This document shows positions 1 to 8,665 of a stretch of DNA of 64,000 bases, in pieces. The DNA is taken from contig NZ_VOSM01000007.1 of assembly GCF_007997015.1 (NCBI RefSeq), positions 186,001 to 250,000 of the forward strand, written 5' to 3'. Every line of letters starts with the position of its first letter. Position 1 is the stretch's first letter. Both the position numbers and the translations under genes were made by a program. The DNA comes from Lujinxingia vulgaris (GTDB lineage: Bacteria > Myxococcota_A > Bradymonadia > Bradymonadales > Bradymonadaceae). Under the pieces are notes generated by a model. It worked only from the letters and a program-made list of their open reading frames with translations, was not told where the DNA came from and searched no databases.

Positions 1-318
1 TGGTACGACATGGATCACATCTATTTTCAGAATCGCGCCGAGGGCACGACGACGACTGAGTTTGGTCCGGTGATCGACCAGGCGGCGGTGGCGCTTCTGG
101 CGGATGACGAGGAGCAGCCCGGTGTGGGCGGGCCCGATCGCGACAGCGATCAGGGCGGCCGCACCCCGGGGCTTGGTGCCAATGATGGGGAGCAGCCGGG
201 CGTGCGCACCGCCTCGGGTTGCGCGACCACCGGGCAGCAGGGCGGTGGAGCGCCGGCAGCGGCGCTCGTGATGCTGCTGGGGTGGATGCTCACCAGGCGC
301 CGCCGTCGTGCGGCCTGA
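1..318 (+). CDS. C-terminal part of a surface protein with MYXO-CTERM-like tail (partial)
   Basis: The reading frame is open from the first base, so this is the 3' end of a gene that begins outside the window. The visible 105 residues are Asp/Glu/Gly/Pro-rich and end in a tripartite tail: a Gly-Cys pair (SGCATTG), a short hydrophobic helix (AAALVMLLGWML) and a terminal Arg cluster (RRRRR). This is the layout of MYXO-CTERM sorting signals, in which the protein is cleaved near the Cys and kept at the cell surface. The function of the missing N-terminal part cannot be judged. A strong hairpin terminator follows. Confidence 0.7.
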   Translation, partial: WYDMDHIYFQNRAEGTTTTEFGPVIDQAAVALLADDEEQPGVGGPDRDSDQGGRTPGLGANDGEQPGVRTASGCATTGQQGGGAPAAALVMLLGWMLTRRRRRAA

Positions 319-390
319 GTGAGTGAGGCGACCTCCCCGCCATACTGCCAGTTTTTGGGCGTGCTAAGCCCCTGAAAACGTTGCGGAAAT

Positions 391-427
391 AAAAACCGCC
401 CCCTCGCGAAGCGAGGGGGCGGTTTTT
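391..427. terminator. Bidirectional rho-independent terminator
   Basis: A perfect 14-bp GC-rich stem starts CCGCCCCCTCGC and has almost no loop. It is flanked by an A-run on the left and a T-run on the right, so it can stop transcription from the MYXO-CTERM gene (+) and from dnaB (-), which converge here. Confidence 0.9.
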
Positions 428-478
428 GGTTGCTCAGCCCGAAGTGCGACGCCTGAGTGGCGCGCGATGCGTCGGGAA

Positions 479-1849
479 TTATTCGGCCACGGCCATCGAG
501 GCGACCCGCGCGGCGTCTTCCGGCGCCAGGTTCTCGAAGCGGGTATAAGGCCCGAAGAAGCGCATATGCACCGTGCCGATCGAGCCGTTACGGTGCTTGC
601 CGATGATGAACTCCGCCAGCCCCTTGGCTTCGCTCTCCGGGTGGTAGACCTCATCGCGGTAGATAAACCCGATGAGGTCGGCGTCCTGCTCGATGGCCCC
701 GGATTCACGAAGGTCGCTCATCATGGGACGCTTGTCGGCGCGCTGCTCGACGCCACGGTTGAGCTGGGCGAGCGCGATGATGGGGACGTTGAGTTCCTTG
801 GCCACGCCTTTGAGGCCGCGCGAGATCTCACTGATCTCCTGCTCACGCGAGGCCGACTTGCTGCGCTGCGATCCCGTCATCAGCTGGAGGTAGTCGACGA
901 AGATCATGCCGATGTCGTGCTCGGCTTTCAGGCGGCGACACTTGGAGCGGAACTCCATGATGGAGAGGCCCGGGGTGTCATCGAGAAAGATCTTGGACTC
1001 GGAGAGGGTGCCGGCGGCTTTGATCAGGCGCGCCCACTCCTGCTCGGTCATCGAGCCGCGGCGCAGGTTGGACTGGTTGATGCGCGCCTCGCTGCAGAGC
1101 ATACGAATGGCGAGCTGCTCGTTGCTCATCTCCAGGCTGAAGAAGACCGCGGGGACCTTGCGCATGATCGCGGCATGCGCGGTCATGTTCAGCGTAAAGC
1201 TGGTCTTACCCATGGCCGGGCGGGCGGCGACGATGATGAGGTCGGAGGGCTGCCAGCCGGCGGTGATCTCATCGAGGTCGATAAAGCCGCTGGGCACGCC
1301 GGTGATCGTCTCGCTCTTCTGGTAGAGCTTCTCGATCTGGTCAAACGCGCTTTTGACGACCTCGCGCATCGAGGTGTAGCCGCGTTTCTGGCCGCTCTGG
1401 GTAATGGAGAAGAGGCGCTGCTCGGCCTCATCCATAAAGCTCTCGACGTCATTGACGTCATTATAACACTCGCCGACGAGCTCATCGGCGGTGGCGATGA
1501 ACTGGCGCAGGGCCGACTTACGCCGCACGATCGCCGAGTACTGGCCGACGTTGGCCGCCGAAGGGACTTCGCCGGAGAGGCGCGTGAGGTAGGTGGCGCC
1601 GCCGGCGGCCTCCAGGTTGTCTTCTGCGCTTAAGAAGTCGGCCAGGGTGAGCACGTCGACCGGCTCAGAGCGGCCGTGCAGCGCGCTCATCGCTCGGAAG
1701 ATGTGTCGGTGGGCCTCCCGGTAGAAGTCCTCCGGCTTTAGGGTGCCGGAGAGCTCGTCGAGGACGCGATTGTCGAGAAGAATCGCACCGAGCACGCTGC
1801 GCTCGGCGTCCTCGTTATGGGGAGGCACCCTTAAGGGCGCCTGGCTCAT
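479..1849 (-). CDS. dnaB: Replicative DNA helicase DnaB
   Basis: Hexameric 5'-3' helicase that unwinds DNA at the replication fork and recruits primase. The 456 residues are the usual family length. The N-terminal domain (about 1-110) starts with the typical PHNEDAERSVLGA segment. The RecA-like ATPase domain carries the Walker A motif ARPAMGKTS (209-217), a Walker B with the signature IFVDYLQLM (about 320), and the late motif LRESGAIEQDAD. No intein is present, although dnaB is a common intein site. The ATG overlaps the stop of the upstream FHA gene by 4 bp, so the two are probably co-transcribed and translationally coupled. Confidence 0.97.
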   Translation of the reverse strand: MSQAPLRVPPHNEDAERSVLGAILLDNRVLDELSGTLKPEDFYREAHRHIFRAMSALHGRSEPVDVLTLADFLSAEDNLEAAGGATYLTRLSGEVPSAANVGQYSAIVRRKSALRQFIATADELVGECYNDVNDVESFMDEAEQRLFSITQSGQKRGYTSMREVVKSAFDQIEKLYQKSETITGVPSGFIDLDEITAGWQPSDLIIVAARPAMGKTSFTLNMTAHAAIMRKVPAVFFSLEMSNEQLAIRMLCSEARINQSNLRRGSMTEQEWARLIKAAGTLSESKIFLDDTPGLSIMEFRSKCRRLKAEHDIGMIFVDYLQLMTGSQRSKSASREQEISEISRGLKGVAKELNVPIIALAQLNRGVEQRADKRPMMSDLRESGAIEQDADLIGFIYRDEVYHPESEAKGLAEFIIGKHRNGSIGTVHMRFFGPYTRFENLAPEDAARVASMAVAE

Positions 1850-2841
1850 CCTTCAGTGCTCACGTAGTCGTTGCGGATCAGGTGCAGAAGCCCCTGCATC
1901 GTCTCCAGATCACCGTGGCTGCTCTTGTTGAGCACCATGGAGACCGAGCCGTTGTTGAGCACCAGCTGGAAGGTGTCGAGCTGCTCGGGGCTGAGCTGGC
2001 TCAGCGGGGCGATCAGGGGGGTGGGGATGGTCAGTCGCGCGTGAATCTGGGGGACATCCGGGCCGAGGTTCTGGATCTCGTCGAGGATGCGCATGCCCTC
2101 CATCATCAGGGACTCGATCGATTCGTCGATCTCGTTCTCGAAGCTCTCGTCGGTGGGTTGCTCCAGCGAGAAAGTGCCCTCGCGCCAGGCGATCAGGCGG
2201 TAGAAGGCTTTGTAGGGATCGAGCTCGTGGTCGTCGTTGATGGTCGCGAAGTAGACGCGGCCCTGACGCAGGTAGATCTTGCCGATGTCGTCGCCCATGA
2301 TCACCAGCACGCCGGATTTGCGGCTGGTGCTGAAGAGCTGGAGGAGATCGGGGAGGGGGACCTCTTCGATCAACCCGGAGATCGAGCCGGTGAGCGTGCC
2401 GCCCATGGTGCGGTTGACCGCGGGGGAGGCCATGGTGCGGTTGGGCTGGACCGGGGGGGAGGTCGGGGAGTGATGGTCATCGCCGGCCATCGGGCTGCCG
2501 ATCTCGGGGCCGGTGTCGTCGGCGCCGCTGTCGCGGTGGACCAGCTTGATGATGTTGGTGCCGATGAGGATGCGGTCGCCCTCTTTGATGCGGGACTTCG
2601 AGATCTTCTCACCGTTGACGAAGGTGCCGTTGGTGCTGCCGAAGTCCTCGATCATCAGCTCGCCACCATAGCTGGTGATGCGGGCGTGACGACGCGAGAC
2701 CATGTCCTCGACCAGGACCATGTCGAGCTCACTGCCGCGGCCGATCTCGATCTCGGAGTCCAGCTCGAGCGGAAATTCACCGCCCTGGTACTTGCCAGAG
2801 ATGAACTTCAGGACGTAGCCGCCTGTTTGGGAACGATTCAA
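1846..2841 (-). CDS. FHA domain protein with C-terminal DUF4388 (PATAN) domain
   Basis: Likely phosphothreonine-reading adaptor or signalling protein (331 aa). Residues 10-97 form an FHA domain with GR (34-35), SRRHA (49-53) and STNGTFVNG (69-77), which bind phospho-Thr peptides. A Ser/Pro/Thr-rich linker (about 105-150) leads into a DUF4388/PATAN-type domain (about 155-265) with the typical LPDLLQLFSTSRKSGVL motif. The start is a TTG preceded by GGAGAGG at 5-base spacing. DUF4388 with FHA is common in Myxococcota and related phyla with many Ser/Thr kinases. The 4-bp overlap with dnaB links a signalling gene to replication, though co-regulation is inference. Confidence 0.85.
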   Translation of the reverse strand: MNRSQTGGYVLKFISGKYQGGEFPLELDSEIEIGRGSELDMVLVEDMVSRRHARITSYGGELMIEDFGSTNGTFVNGEKISKSRIKEGDRILIGTNIIKLVHRDSGADDTGPEIGSPMAGDDHHSPTSPPVQPNRTMASPAVNRTMGGTLTGSISGLIEEVPLPDLLQLFSTSRKSGVLVIMGDDIGKIYLRQGRVYFATINDDHELDPYKAFYRLIAWREGTFSLEQPTDESFENEIDESIESLMMEGMRILDEIQNLGPDVPQIHARLTIPTPLIAPLSQLSPEQLDTFQLVLNNGSVSMVLNKSSHGDLETMQGLLHLIRNDYVSTEG

Positions 2842-3253
2842 GATGACCTCTCCTCAATCACCAGCAATCGAGGCGCGGGAAGTGCGTGAAGTAGGGGACC
2901 AGAATGGGATTTGGTCGACGAGTGCGCCTACGTTACGAGACGTAATGAGCGACCGTCAACCGCGGGTCCGCACGCCACGGTGCGAAGCCGCGCCCCTGTT
3001 CTATCAGAGGGTTGTTTCAGGGCGCAACGCCCAAGGTGGGGTGAATCGACCTCAGCCTTCCTCTCTGGGAGGGCTGATGGCGCACCTACCTCGAACAGAT
3101 GCGATGGTAAGTCAGCGGACGGCAGGAGCAAATAATTTCAGGGGGGGAAGGGAAAAAAGATTCACCCCACCGGGGCGATGGGGCCCGGGCGGGGTGATGT
3201 TGGGGTAGAACAGGGGAGGGAGGGGGGATTGGCGGCGTTCGGGACGGCGTCTC
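2842..3253. other. Intergenic region upstream of the FHA-dnaB operon
   Basis: About 410 bp lie between two genes transcribed on the minus strand. No convincing gene is visible. A plus-strand frame of 121 codons has low-complexity content, no family resemblance and no good ribosome site. The interval must hold the FHA-dnaB promoter and the end of the untranslated region. I could not recognise a known riboswitch. Confidence 0.5.
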
Positions 3254-4228
3254 TTAGAAGTAGAAGGAGGCGTTGAGCCCGATGGATTCGGAGCGCGCGC
3301 TCAGCCCGTCGGAGAAGGAGAGATCGTTTCCGAATCCGTACACGTTGTAGAGGTAGCGCAGCCCCAGGCCGAAGCTGTTAAAGCGAAGATCGAGGCCGCC
3401 GCCCAAGCGCACCGCGCCGCCGACGGCGGTTTCCTGCAGGTGGGCGTCCTGGAAGTGGTAGCCGCCCAGGCCGGCCATCACATAGGGCATAAAGATGCCC
3501 AGGGAGGGTTGCAGCTTGAGATCACCGCTGAGACCCATCACGGCGATGTCGGTGCCGGAGACTTCGGGGTTGAAGGTGTAGCCGCCGGCGTGGAAGCCCA
3601 GCTCGAAGCCCAGAAGTTCGCCGCGTACGCCCAGCCCCAGGTTGAACTCGTTGCCCGGCAGGGCGTTGGTGGAGATCTGGTTGGCGTCAAAGCCGCCCAT
3701 GCCCAGGCCCAGGGTCAGGTAGCCGTCGAGCGGGGAGGCCGAGGGAGAGCGCGGGGAGGCCGGCTCGTTGTAGTGGTTATCGCTGGTGGAGGTGTGGTGG
3801 ATGTGGGTGGTGGAGCGCACCGAGGTGTTGTGGCGGGTGCGCACGTGGGTGCGGGTGGTGCGCGTGGTGCCGGGGCGTGTGACCACGCGGGGCTGGCCGA
3901 CCGGTCGCGCGCCGGGTCGCACCGCCGAGGGACGCGGGCTGGTGGTGCGCCGCGGACGGGTGGTGCGGGTGGTGCGTCGTTCACTGCGATCGCTGCGTCG
4001 CTCACTGCGATCGTCACGCGAGCGCCGGCGATCGCTGCGCGATTCACTGCGCTCGCTGCGATCGCGACGCTGCATCTTGTGACCCCGAGGCGCGTCTTCA
4101 TCACGCGACTCGCTAAGGATGCTACCCGGCCCGGCCTGGGCGTCGCCCACGACGCTCATCTGAGCCAGGGGCACGCTCAGCAGCAGTGCCAGGGCGAAGG
4201 TCATCGGCTTAAGCAGTGTCGCGTTCAT
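3254..4228 (-). CDS. Outer-membrane beta-barrel protein with Arg/Ser/Thr-rich periplasmic segment
   Basis: Start chosen at 4228, where GGAG sits 7 bases upstream and a clear signal peptide follows (LLKPMTFALALLLSVPLAQM, cleavage near AQA). The longer open frame has no signal. The 324-residue product then has a low-complexity segment (about 45-150) of repeated RSD/RRT units, e.g. SERSESRSDRRRSRDDRSER. The C-terminal half (about 165-324) has Gly/aromatic-alternating strands (LTLGLGMGGF, GLGLRYLYNVYGFG) ending in ASFYF, as expected for a barrel recognised by the BAM machinery. The precise family is not recognised. The basic region could bind peptidoglycan or nucleic acid, but that is speculation. 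Confidence 0.7.
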   Translation of the reverse strand: MNATLLKPMTFALALLLSVPLAQMSVVGDAQAGPGSILSESRDEDAPRGHKMQRRDRSERSESRSDRRRSRDDRSERRSDRSERRTTRTTRPRRTTSPRPSAVRPGARPVGQPRVVTRPGTTRTTRTHVRTRHNTSVRSTTHIHHTSTSDNHYNEPASPRSPSASPLDGYLTLGLGMGGFDANQISTNALPGNEFNLGLGVRGELLGFELGFHAGGYTFNPEVSGTDIAVMGLSGDLKLQPSLGIFMPYVMAGLGGYHFQDAHLQETAVGGAVRLGGGLDLRFNSFGLGLRYLYNVYGFGNDLSFSDGLSARSESIGLNASFYF

Positions 4229-4494
4229 GGGAAAGCTCCGGGTGGATGCGTCGTCGGCGCGATCGCCGAGGGTTCGGTCGTGCTCAAGCGTACTGACGGA
4301 TGAAGGGCCGGAAGTATTCAACGCGACCTGCGCGTTGGGCGTTTTGAGAAACGCGAGACTTGCGCGCGTTTGTGTAGAAGTGTAGGTGGGCCCCCGTCCG
4401 CAACGCAAATCCCGTTGCCGGACAAAAACTTGGCACGCCGCTCATTGCGTCGACAATGGCGATGAATCTTTTGAAGGGGCATTCAGTCCTCTTC

Positions 4495-4523
4495 TTGACG
4501 CTGGTGTGCCATTATGCCATACC
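4495..4523 (+). promoter_or_regulatory. Candidate sigma-70-type promoter for the hisC-like gene
   Basis: TTGACG (4495-4500) and CATACC (4518-4523) are separated by 17 bases and lie 78 bases upstream of the chosen ATG. The -35 box is a good match, the -10 is weak. This is a visual call only. Confidence 0.3.
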
Positions 4524-4600
4524 ACCGCAGTTTCAAGCGGGCCCGGTGGCCGGCTTGTTTGCTGGTCGAATTGAAGTTACCAGCGATGGTTGAGGGACGT

Positions 4601-5779
4601 ATGTCGAATGCCAATTTGGACTTTCGCATGGTGGATGTAGCGAGCAAAGAGGGTGAGCGAGAGACGCAAAGGTTGCGGGCGGTGCCCCCGCCTGCGTCTC
4701 GTATTGATGTCGCTCCCACCATTCAGGCGCTGACCCCCTATGAGGCGGTGAGCAGCCAGGCGGCCATTGAGGCGCAACCTGATCATCGCACGGTGTTCAA
4801 GCTCGACTGGAACGAGTCGACCATTGAGCCCAGCCCGCGTGTGACGGCTGCCATCGCTCAATACCTGACCCACGGTCGGGGGCTGAACTGGTATCCTCGC
4901 CTGGGTAGCGTTGAGCTTCTCGACGCGCTGGCCGATTACACCGGCGTGAGCACCGACTCGCTGCTGGTGACCAACGGCAGCGACGACGCGTTGCACCTGA
5001 TCTGCTCGACCTACCTGGATCGGGACGATGACGTGGTCATTCCCGTGCCCACCTACAATCATTTTATGGTGTTTGCGCAGAGCCGCGGCGCCAACGTGAT
5101 TACGGTGCGTGGCGAGACCGCCTTTGATCCGAACCTCGAGGGGATCCGCGCGCAGATGACGCGTCGCACCCGCTTGCTCTACCTTGTGAGCCCGAACAAC
5201 CCCACGGGGATGGTCTTTGATCCGGAAGTCGTCGCGGCGTTCTGTCGGGATTTCCCCGAGACGATCGTGGTGCTCGACGAGGCCTACTTTGAGTTCAGCC
5301 AGGTCACCGGCGTGAACCTGGTGCGGGAGTTCGACAACCTGATTGTGACCCGCACCTTCTCCAAGGCCTTCGGGCTGGCGGGGCTTCGGGTGGGTTATCT
5401 GGCGGCGTCGCCGGCGCTGGTCGATGGCCTGCGTCGCATCTACAACCCCAAGAGCGTCAACTCGCTGGGGCAGATCGGCGCGATCGCCGCGCTGGGCGAT
5501 CTCGACTACCTCAACGCCTTCCTCGACCAGGTACGCGAGTCCAAGCGTATGCTTGGCGAGTTCTTTGAATCGCGCGGGGTTGAGGCCTACATCACGTCGG
5601 CGAACTTCGTGGTGGTGCGTGTGGCCAATATCGCCGGCACCCTCGAAGCGCTGGAGGCGCGCGGGGTGTACGTGCGTGACCGCTCCAGCTACCCGGGTCT
5701 GGAAGGTTGTCTGCGCATGAGCGTGGGCACCATCGAGCAGACTGAGCGTTTGCTTGAGCGCATCGACGATCTTTTCTGA
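4601..5779 (+). CDS. hisC: Histidinol-phosphate aminotransferase family protein
   Basis: PLP-dependent fold-type I aminotransferase (392 aa), most like HisC, which converts imidazole-acetol phosphate and glutamate to histidinol phosphate. Visible signatures are LDWNESTIEPSPRV near the N-terminus (substrate loop), NWYPRLGSVELLDALADY, NGSDDALHLI (phosphate/PLP loop), SPNNPTG, VLDEAYFEF (Asp contacting the pyridine nitrogen) and TFSKAFGLAGLRVGY with Schiff-base Lys255. The start at 4601 is preferred because GAGGGA stands 5 bases before it; two upstream in-frame ATGs lack such a site. No other his genes are adjacent, so CobD-like or aromatic aminotransferase activity is an alternative. Confidence 0.82.
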   Translation: MSNANLDFRMVDVASKEGERETQRLRAVPPPASRIDVAPTIQALTPYEAVSSQAAIEAQPDHRTVFKLDWNESTIEPSPRVTAAIAQYLTHGRGLNWYPRLGSVELLDALADYTGVSTDSLLVTNGSDDALHLICSTYLDRDDDVVIPVPTYNHFMVFAQSRGANVITVRGETAFDPNLEGIRAQMTRRTRLLYLVSPNNPTGMVFDPEVVAAFCRDFPETIVVLDEAYFEFSQVTGVNLVREFDNLIVTRTFSKAFGLAGLRVGYLAASPALVDGLRRIYNPKSVNSLGQIGAIAALGDLDYLNAFLDQVRESKRMLGEFFESRGVEAYITSANFVVVRVANIAGTLEALEARGVYVRDRSSYPGLEGCLRMSVGTIEQTERLLERIDDLF

Positions 5780-5832
5780 TTCTGAGCAGGGTTCGGGCCG
5801 GAGGTTATCTGGCGGCGATCATGCTTGAAGGC

Positions 5833-5869
5833 AAAGAAGCGCGGCCCCCATGAGGGGCCGCGCTTCTTT
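5833..5869. terminator. Bidirectional terminator between hisC-like gene and M16 protease
   Basis: An inverted repeat with arms beginning AAAGAAGCGCGGCCCC, about 17 bp with a very short loop. It is bounded by A-rich and T-rich ends and serves both converging genes. Confidence 0.85.
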
Positions 5870-5917
5870 GCGTTTGGACGGGAGTCGCGCCCCGAAGGGG
5901 CGCGTGATGTGTCGTGC

Positions 5918-8530
5918 TCAGCCCTTGAGAAGATCGGGATTGATCTTGGTCTCGGAGGGGTGGGTGATGGCGACGACCATCTTCTGCGGATCGAGGTAGG
6001 TCTCGATGACGCGGTAGAGGTCGTCTGCGCTCAGGGCGCTGAGGCGATCGCCGTAGTCGAGGGAGCGGCGGTAGCCCATGCGGTAGAGCTCGTCGAGGCC
6101 GAAGGTCATGGCGCGGGCGCTGTTGCGCTGCAGGCCGATGTCGTGGTTGCCGATGAGGTAGCGTTTGGCGCGGGCGATCTCCTCGTCGGTGGGCGGCTCG
6201 CTGCGCAGGCGTTCGATCTGCTCACGGATGCCCAGCACGGCCTGTTCGATCTTCTCGGGGCTTGTGCCGATGCGCACGGTGAAAGCGCTGGCGTCGAGGC
6301 CGACGATGGGGCTGGCGAAGACGCTGTAGGCCAGGCTCTGGCGGTCGCGAAGCTCGTAGAAGAGGCGGCCGCCCTGTCCGGAGAGCACCGCGTCGATGAG
6401 CTCCAGCGCGTCGGCCTCCGGGGTGCCGAGCAGGGGGGCGGGGAAGCCGGCGATGATGTGGGCCTGCTCCTTGTCGAGAGGCAGGGTGACCAGGGTGGGG
6501 CGCTCAAAGGTGGGGGCGGGCGCGATGGCCGGCATCTTCACCGAGGGGCTGTGCGGGCGTACAAAGTAGCGCTCGACCAGCGCGACGGTGTGGTCGATGT
6601 CGACATCGCCGACCACCGAGATGACGAGCTGGCCGGGGTTGCGGCGCTCGGCCAGGTAGTCGCGAAGCTGCTGGGCGGTGAGCGAACTCAAGCTCTCTTC
6701 GGTGCCCAGGATGGGGTAGGCGTAAGGGTGATCGCCAAAGAAGGTGCGGGCGAAGAGCTCGTAGTTGACCGCGCCGGGCTGGTCCTGACGCGCGCGCAAC
6801 TTTTGAAGCTGGAGTTTTCGCACCCGCTCAAACTCCTCCTCGGGCAGCGTGGCGCCGTTGAGCACGTCGGCGAAGATGTCGAAACAACGATCAAAGAAGC
6901 GGGTCAGCCCGGTCATGCCCAGGCCAAAGGAGTTGCGGCCGGCGAGCCCGCCGATGGAGGCGGCCATCGACTCGACCTCCCTGGCGAGGGCGAGGGAGCT
7001 GCGCTCTTCGGTGCCCTCGGTGAGCAGTTCAGCGAGGATCTGGTTGAGTCCGGCGCTCTCGGGCGTCTCGTAGCGCAGGCCACCCAGGGTGAGCGCGCGC
7101 ATGGAGAAGGTCTCGACGCTGCGGTCGACCTGCACGATGAGGGTGGGGCCGTCGGGGATCTCGACGCGCACAAAGCCTTCGTCGTCGGCGGTGGCATCGG
7201 CATCGACGATGTCGCGCTGCACGCGGGCGTGGGCGTCTTCGGCGCTTTTTACGAGCGACGCATCGCTGACCTCGGGCTCGCTGCTCGGGCTGAGCAGGGC
7301 CACCGAGGTGTTTTCCAGGCGGAGGTAGGTTTTGGCCACGCGCTGCACGTCGGCCGGGGTCACCTGGCGCAGACGCTGGTAGTAGAGCTGCTCGAAGGCC
7401 GGATCGCCTGCGACCATCTGGTAGTGGCCGATCTTCATGGCGAGCCCCTCGATGGTCTGCTTGCCGTAGATGGCCTGACTTTCGAGCAGGGTGCGCGCGC
7501 GCTCCACATCGACCTGGTTGGGGGCGACCTCACCGAAGCGGTAGGTCTCTTCGAGCACGCGTTTGAGCACGTGGGCCGGGGCGGTCTCGTCGCGATCGGT
7601 GTCGAGCTGGAAGTCGGCGCCGACAAAGAAGAGCCCGGCTTCGCGGGGGCTGTAGGCGCTGGCGTAGATGGCGTTAACCAGCTCTTCTTCGCGCTCGATG
7701 ACGCGGTAGAGGTGCGCGGCGTCGCCGTAGCCCAGGATGATGCTGAGCACGTCGAGGGCGGGGATGTCTTCGTGGGCGGCCTCCGGGATGTGGAAGGCCA
7801 CGCGCAGGTGGTTTTGCTGAATGTCGCGCTGGCGCGCGCTCACCCGAACGCCGCTCTGATCCGGCTCCGAGGGGCGGACGACCGCGTTGTAGTCGGGGCC
7901 CTTAAAGTCGCCGAAGTAGCGCTCCACCAGCGCCTTCGCCTCATCGAGCTCGAAGTCGCCGGCGAGCACGACGGCCATGTTGGAGGGGACATAGTGCTTT
8001 TTGAAAAAAGCATGGACGGCGTCGCGATCGAAGGAGTCGACCGACTCCGAGGTGCCGATGACGGGCAGGCGGTAGGGGTGGGTGGTGTAGGCGGTCTCGA
8101 AGAGCTGCTGGGTGGCGACGCGGGAGGGGTTGTCTTCGCCGCGTTTGATCTCTTCCTGGATGACCTCCAGCTCGCGCTCGAGCTCTTCGGCGTCGAAGGA
8201 GGAGTTGCGGATGGCGTCGGAGAGGATGTCGAGGCCGGTCTCCATGAAGCGGCTGCTCATGACGACGTAGTAGCAGGTCTGATCAAAGGAGGTGAACGCA
8301 TTGATATGGCCTCCGGCCGACTCGATCTCGCGGGCTAATTCGCCCACGCCGCGGCGTTCGGTGCCTTTAAAGAGCATGTGTTCGTGTACGTGGGCCAGGC
8401 CGGCCTCAAAAGGCTCCTCATCGGCGCTGCCCACGCCGACCCACACGTTGCAGGCGACCACGGGGGCGGTGGCGGTGGGTTGGAGGAGGACGGTCAGGCC
8501 GTTGTCGAGGGTGTATCGGGTAAGTTCCAC
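5918..8530 (-). CDS. Double-length M16 family zinc metalloprotease
   Basis: Insulinase/pitrilysin-type peptidase (870 aa) with two M16 halves in one chain. The N-terminal half has the inverted zinc motif HVHEH (47-51) and a downstream EVIQEEIKR helix supplying the third ligand. The C-terminal half (about 450-870) keeps the fold but has no HxxEH, the usual catalytic/non-catalytic pairing. The GTG start at 8530 has CAGGAG 7 bases upstream and places the first residues (VELTRYTLDNGLTVLL) where the family normally begins; the ATG further upstream adds 16 unrelated residues. No signal peptide follows from this start, so it is probably cytoplasmic or exported by another route. Substrate unknown. 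Confidence 0.9.
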   Translation of the reverse strand: MELTRYTLDNGLTVLLQPTATAPVVACNVWVGVGSADEEPFEAGLAHVHEHMLFKGTERRGVGELAREIESAGGHINAFTSFDQTCYYVVMSSRFMETGLDILSDAIRNSSFDAEELERELEVIQEEIKRGEDNPSRVATQQLFETAYTTHPYRLPVIGTSESVDSFDRDAVHAFFKKHYVPSNMAVVLAGDFELDEAKALVERYFGDFKGPDYNAVVRPSEPDQSGVRVSARQRDIQQNHLRVAFHIPEAAHEDIPALDVLSIILGYGDAAHLYRVIEREEELVNAIYASAYSPREAGLFFVGADFQLDTDRDETAPAHVLKRVLEETYRFGEVAPNQVDVERARTLLESQAIYGKQTIEGLAMKIGHYQMVAGDPAFEQLYYQRLRQVTPADVQRVAKTYLRLENTSVALLSPSSEPEVSDASLVKSAEDAHARVQRDIVDADATADDEGFVRVEIPDGPTLIVQVDRSVETFSMRALTLGGLRYETPESAGLNQILAELLTEGTEERSSLALAREVESMAASIGGLAGRNSFGLGMTGLTRFFDRCFDIFADVLNGATLPEEEFERVRKLQLQKLRARQDQPGAVNYELFARTFFGDHPYAYPILGTEESLSSLTAQQLRDYLAERRNPGQLVISVVGDVDIDHTVALVERYFVRPHSPSVKMPAIAPAPTFERPTLVTLPLDKEQAHIIAGFPAPLLGTPEADALELIDAVLSGQGGRLFYELRDRQSLAYSVFASPIVGLDASAFTVRIGTSPEKIEQAVLGIREQIERLRSEPPTDEEIARAKRYLIGNHDIGLQRNSARAMTFGLDELYRMGYRRSLDYGDRLSALSADDLYRVIETYLDPQKMVVAITHPSETKINPDLLKG

Positions 8531-8665
8531 CGGGGAGCTCCTGAAAATAGTGACAGAAAAGGACGCGAAAGCCTGCAAGTTCTAATCACGATGGCCGCCT
8601 GTGGCAATCATGCTCCCCTTTGTCGTGTGGCGGGTGGCGAGGTGTGGCCGGCCGGTTCGGGCGGC

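Noticed and set aside
2843-3208. 121-codon plus-strand frame upstream of the FHA gene
   Set aside because: Low-complexity content, overlaps the minus-strand ribosome site, and no homology is recognisable.
4229-4600. Sigma-54 promoter upstream of the hisC-like gene
   Set aside because: TTGGCACG is present near 4430 but the GG-to-GC spacing is 13, not 10.
5825-8338. 837-codon plus-strand open frame opposite the M16 protease
   Set aside because: High-G+C DNA gives long antisense frames. The composition is Ala/Gly/Val/Asp-rich with no family match, while the opposite strand encodes an intact M16 protease with zinc motif.
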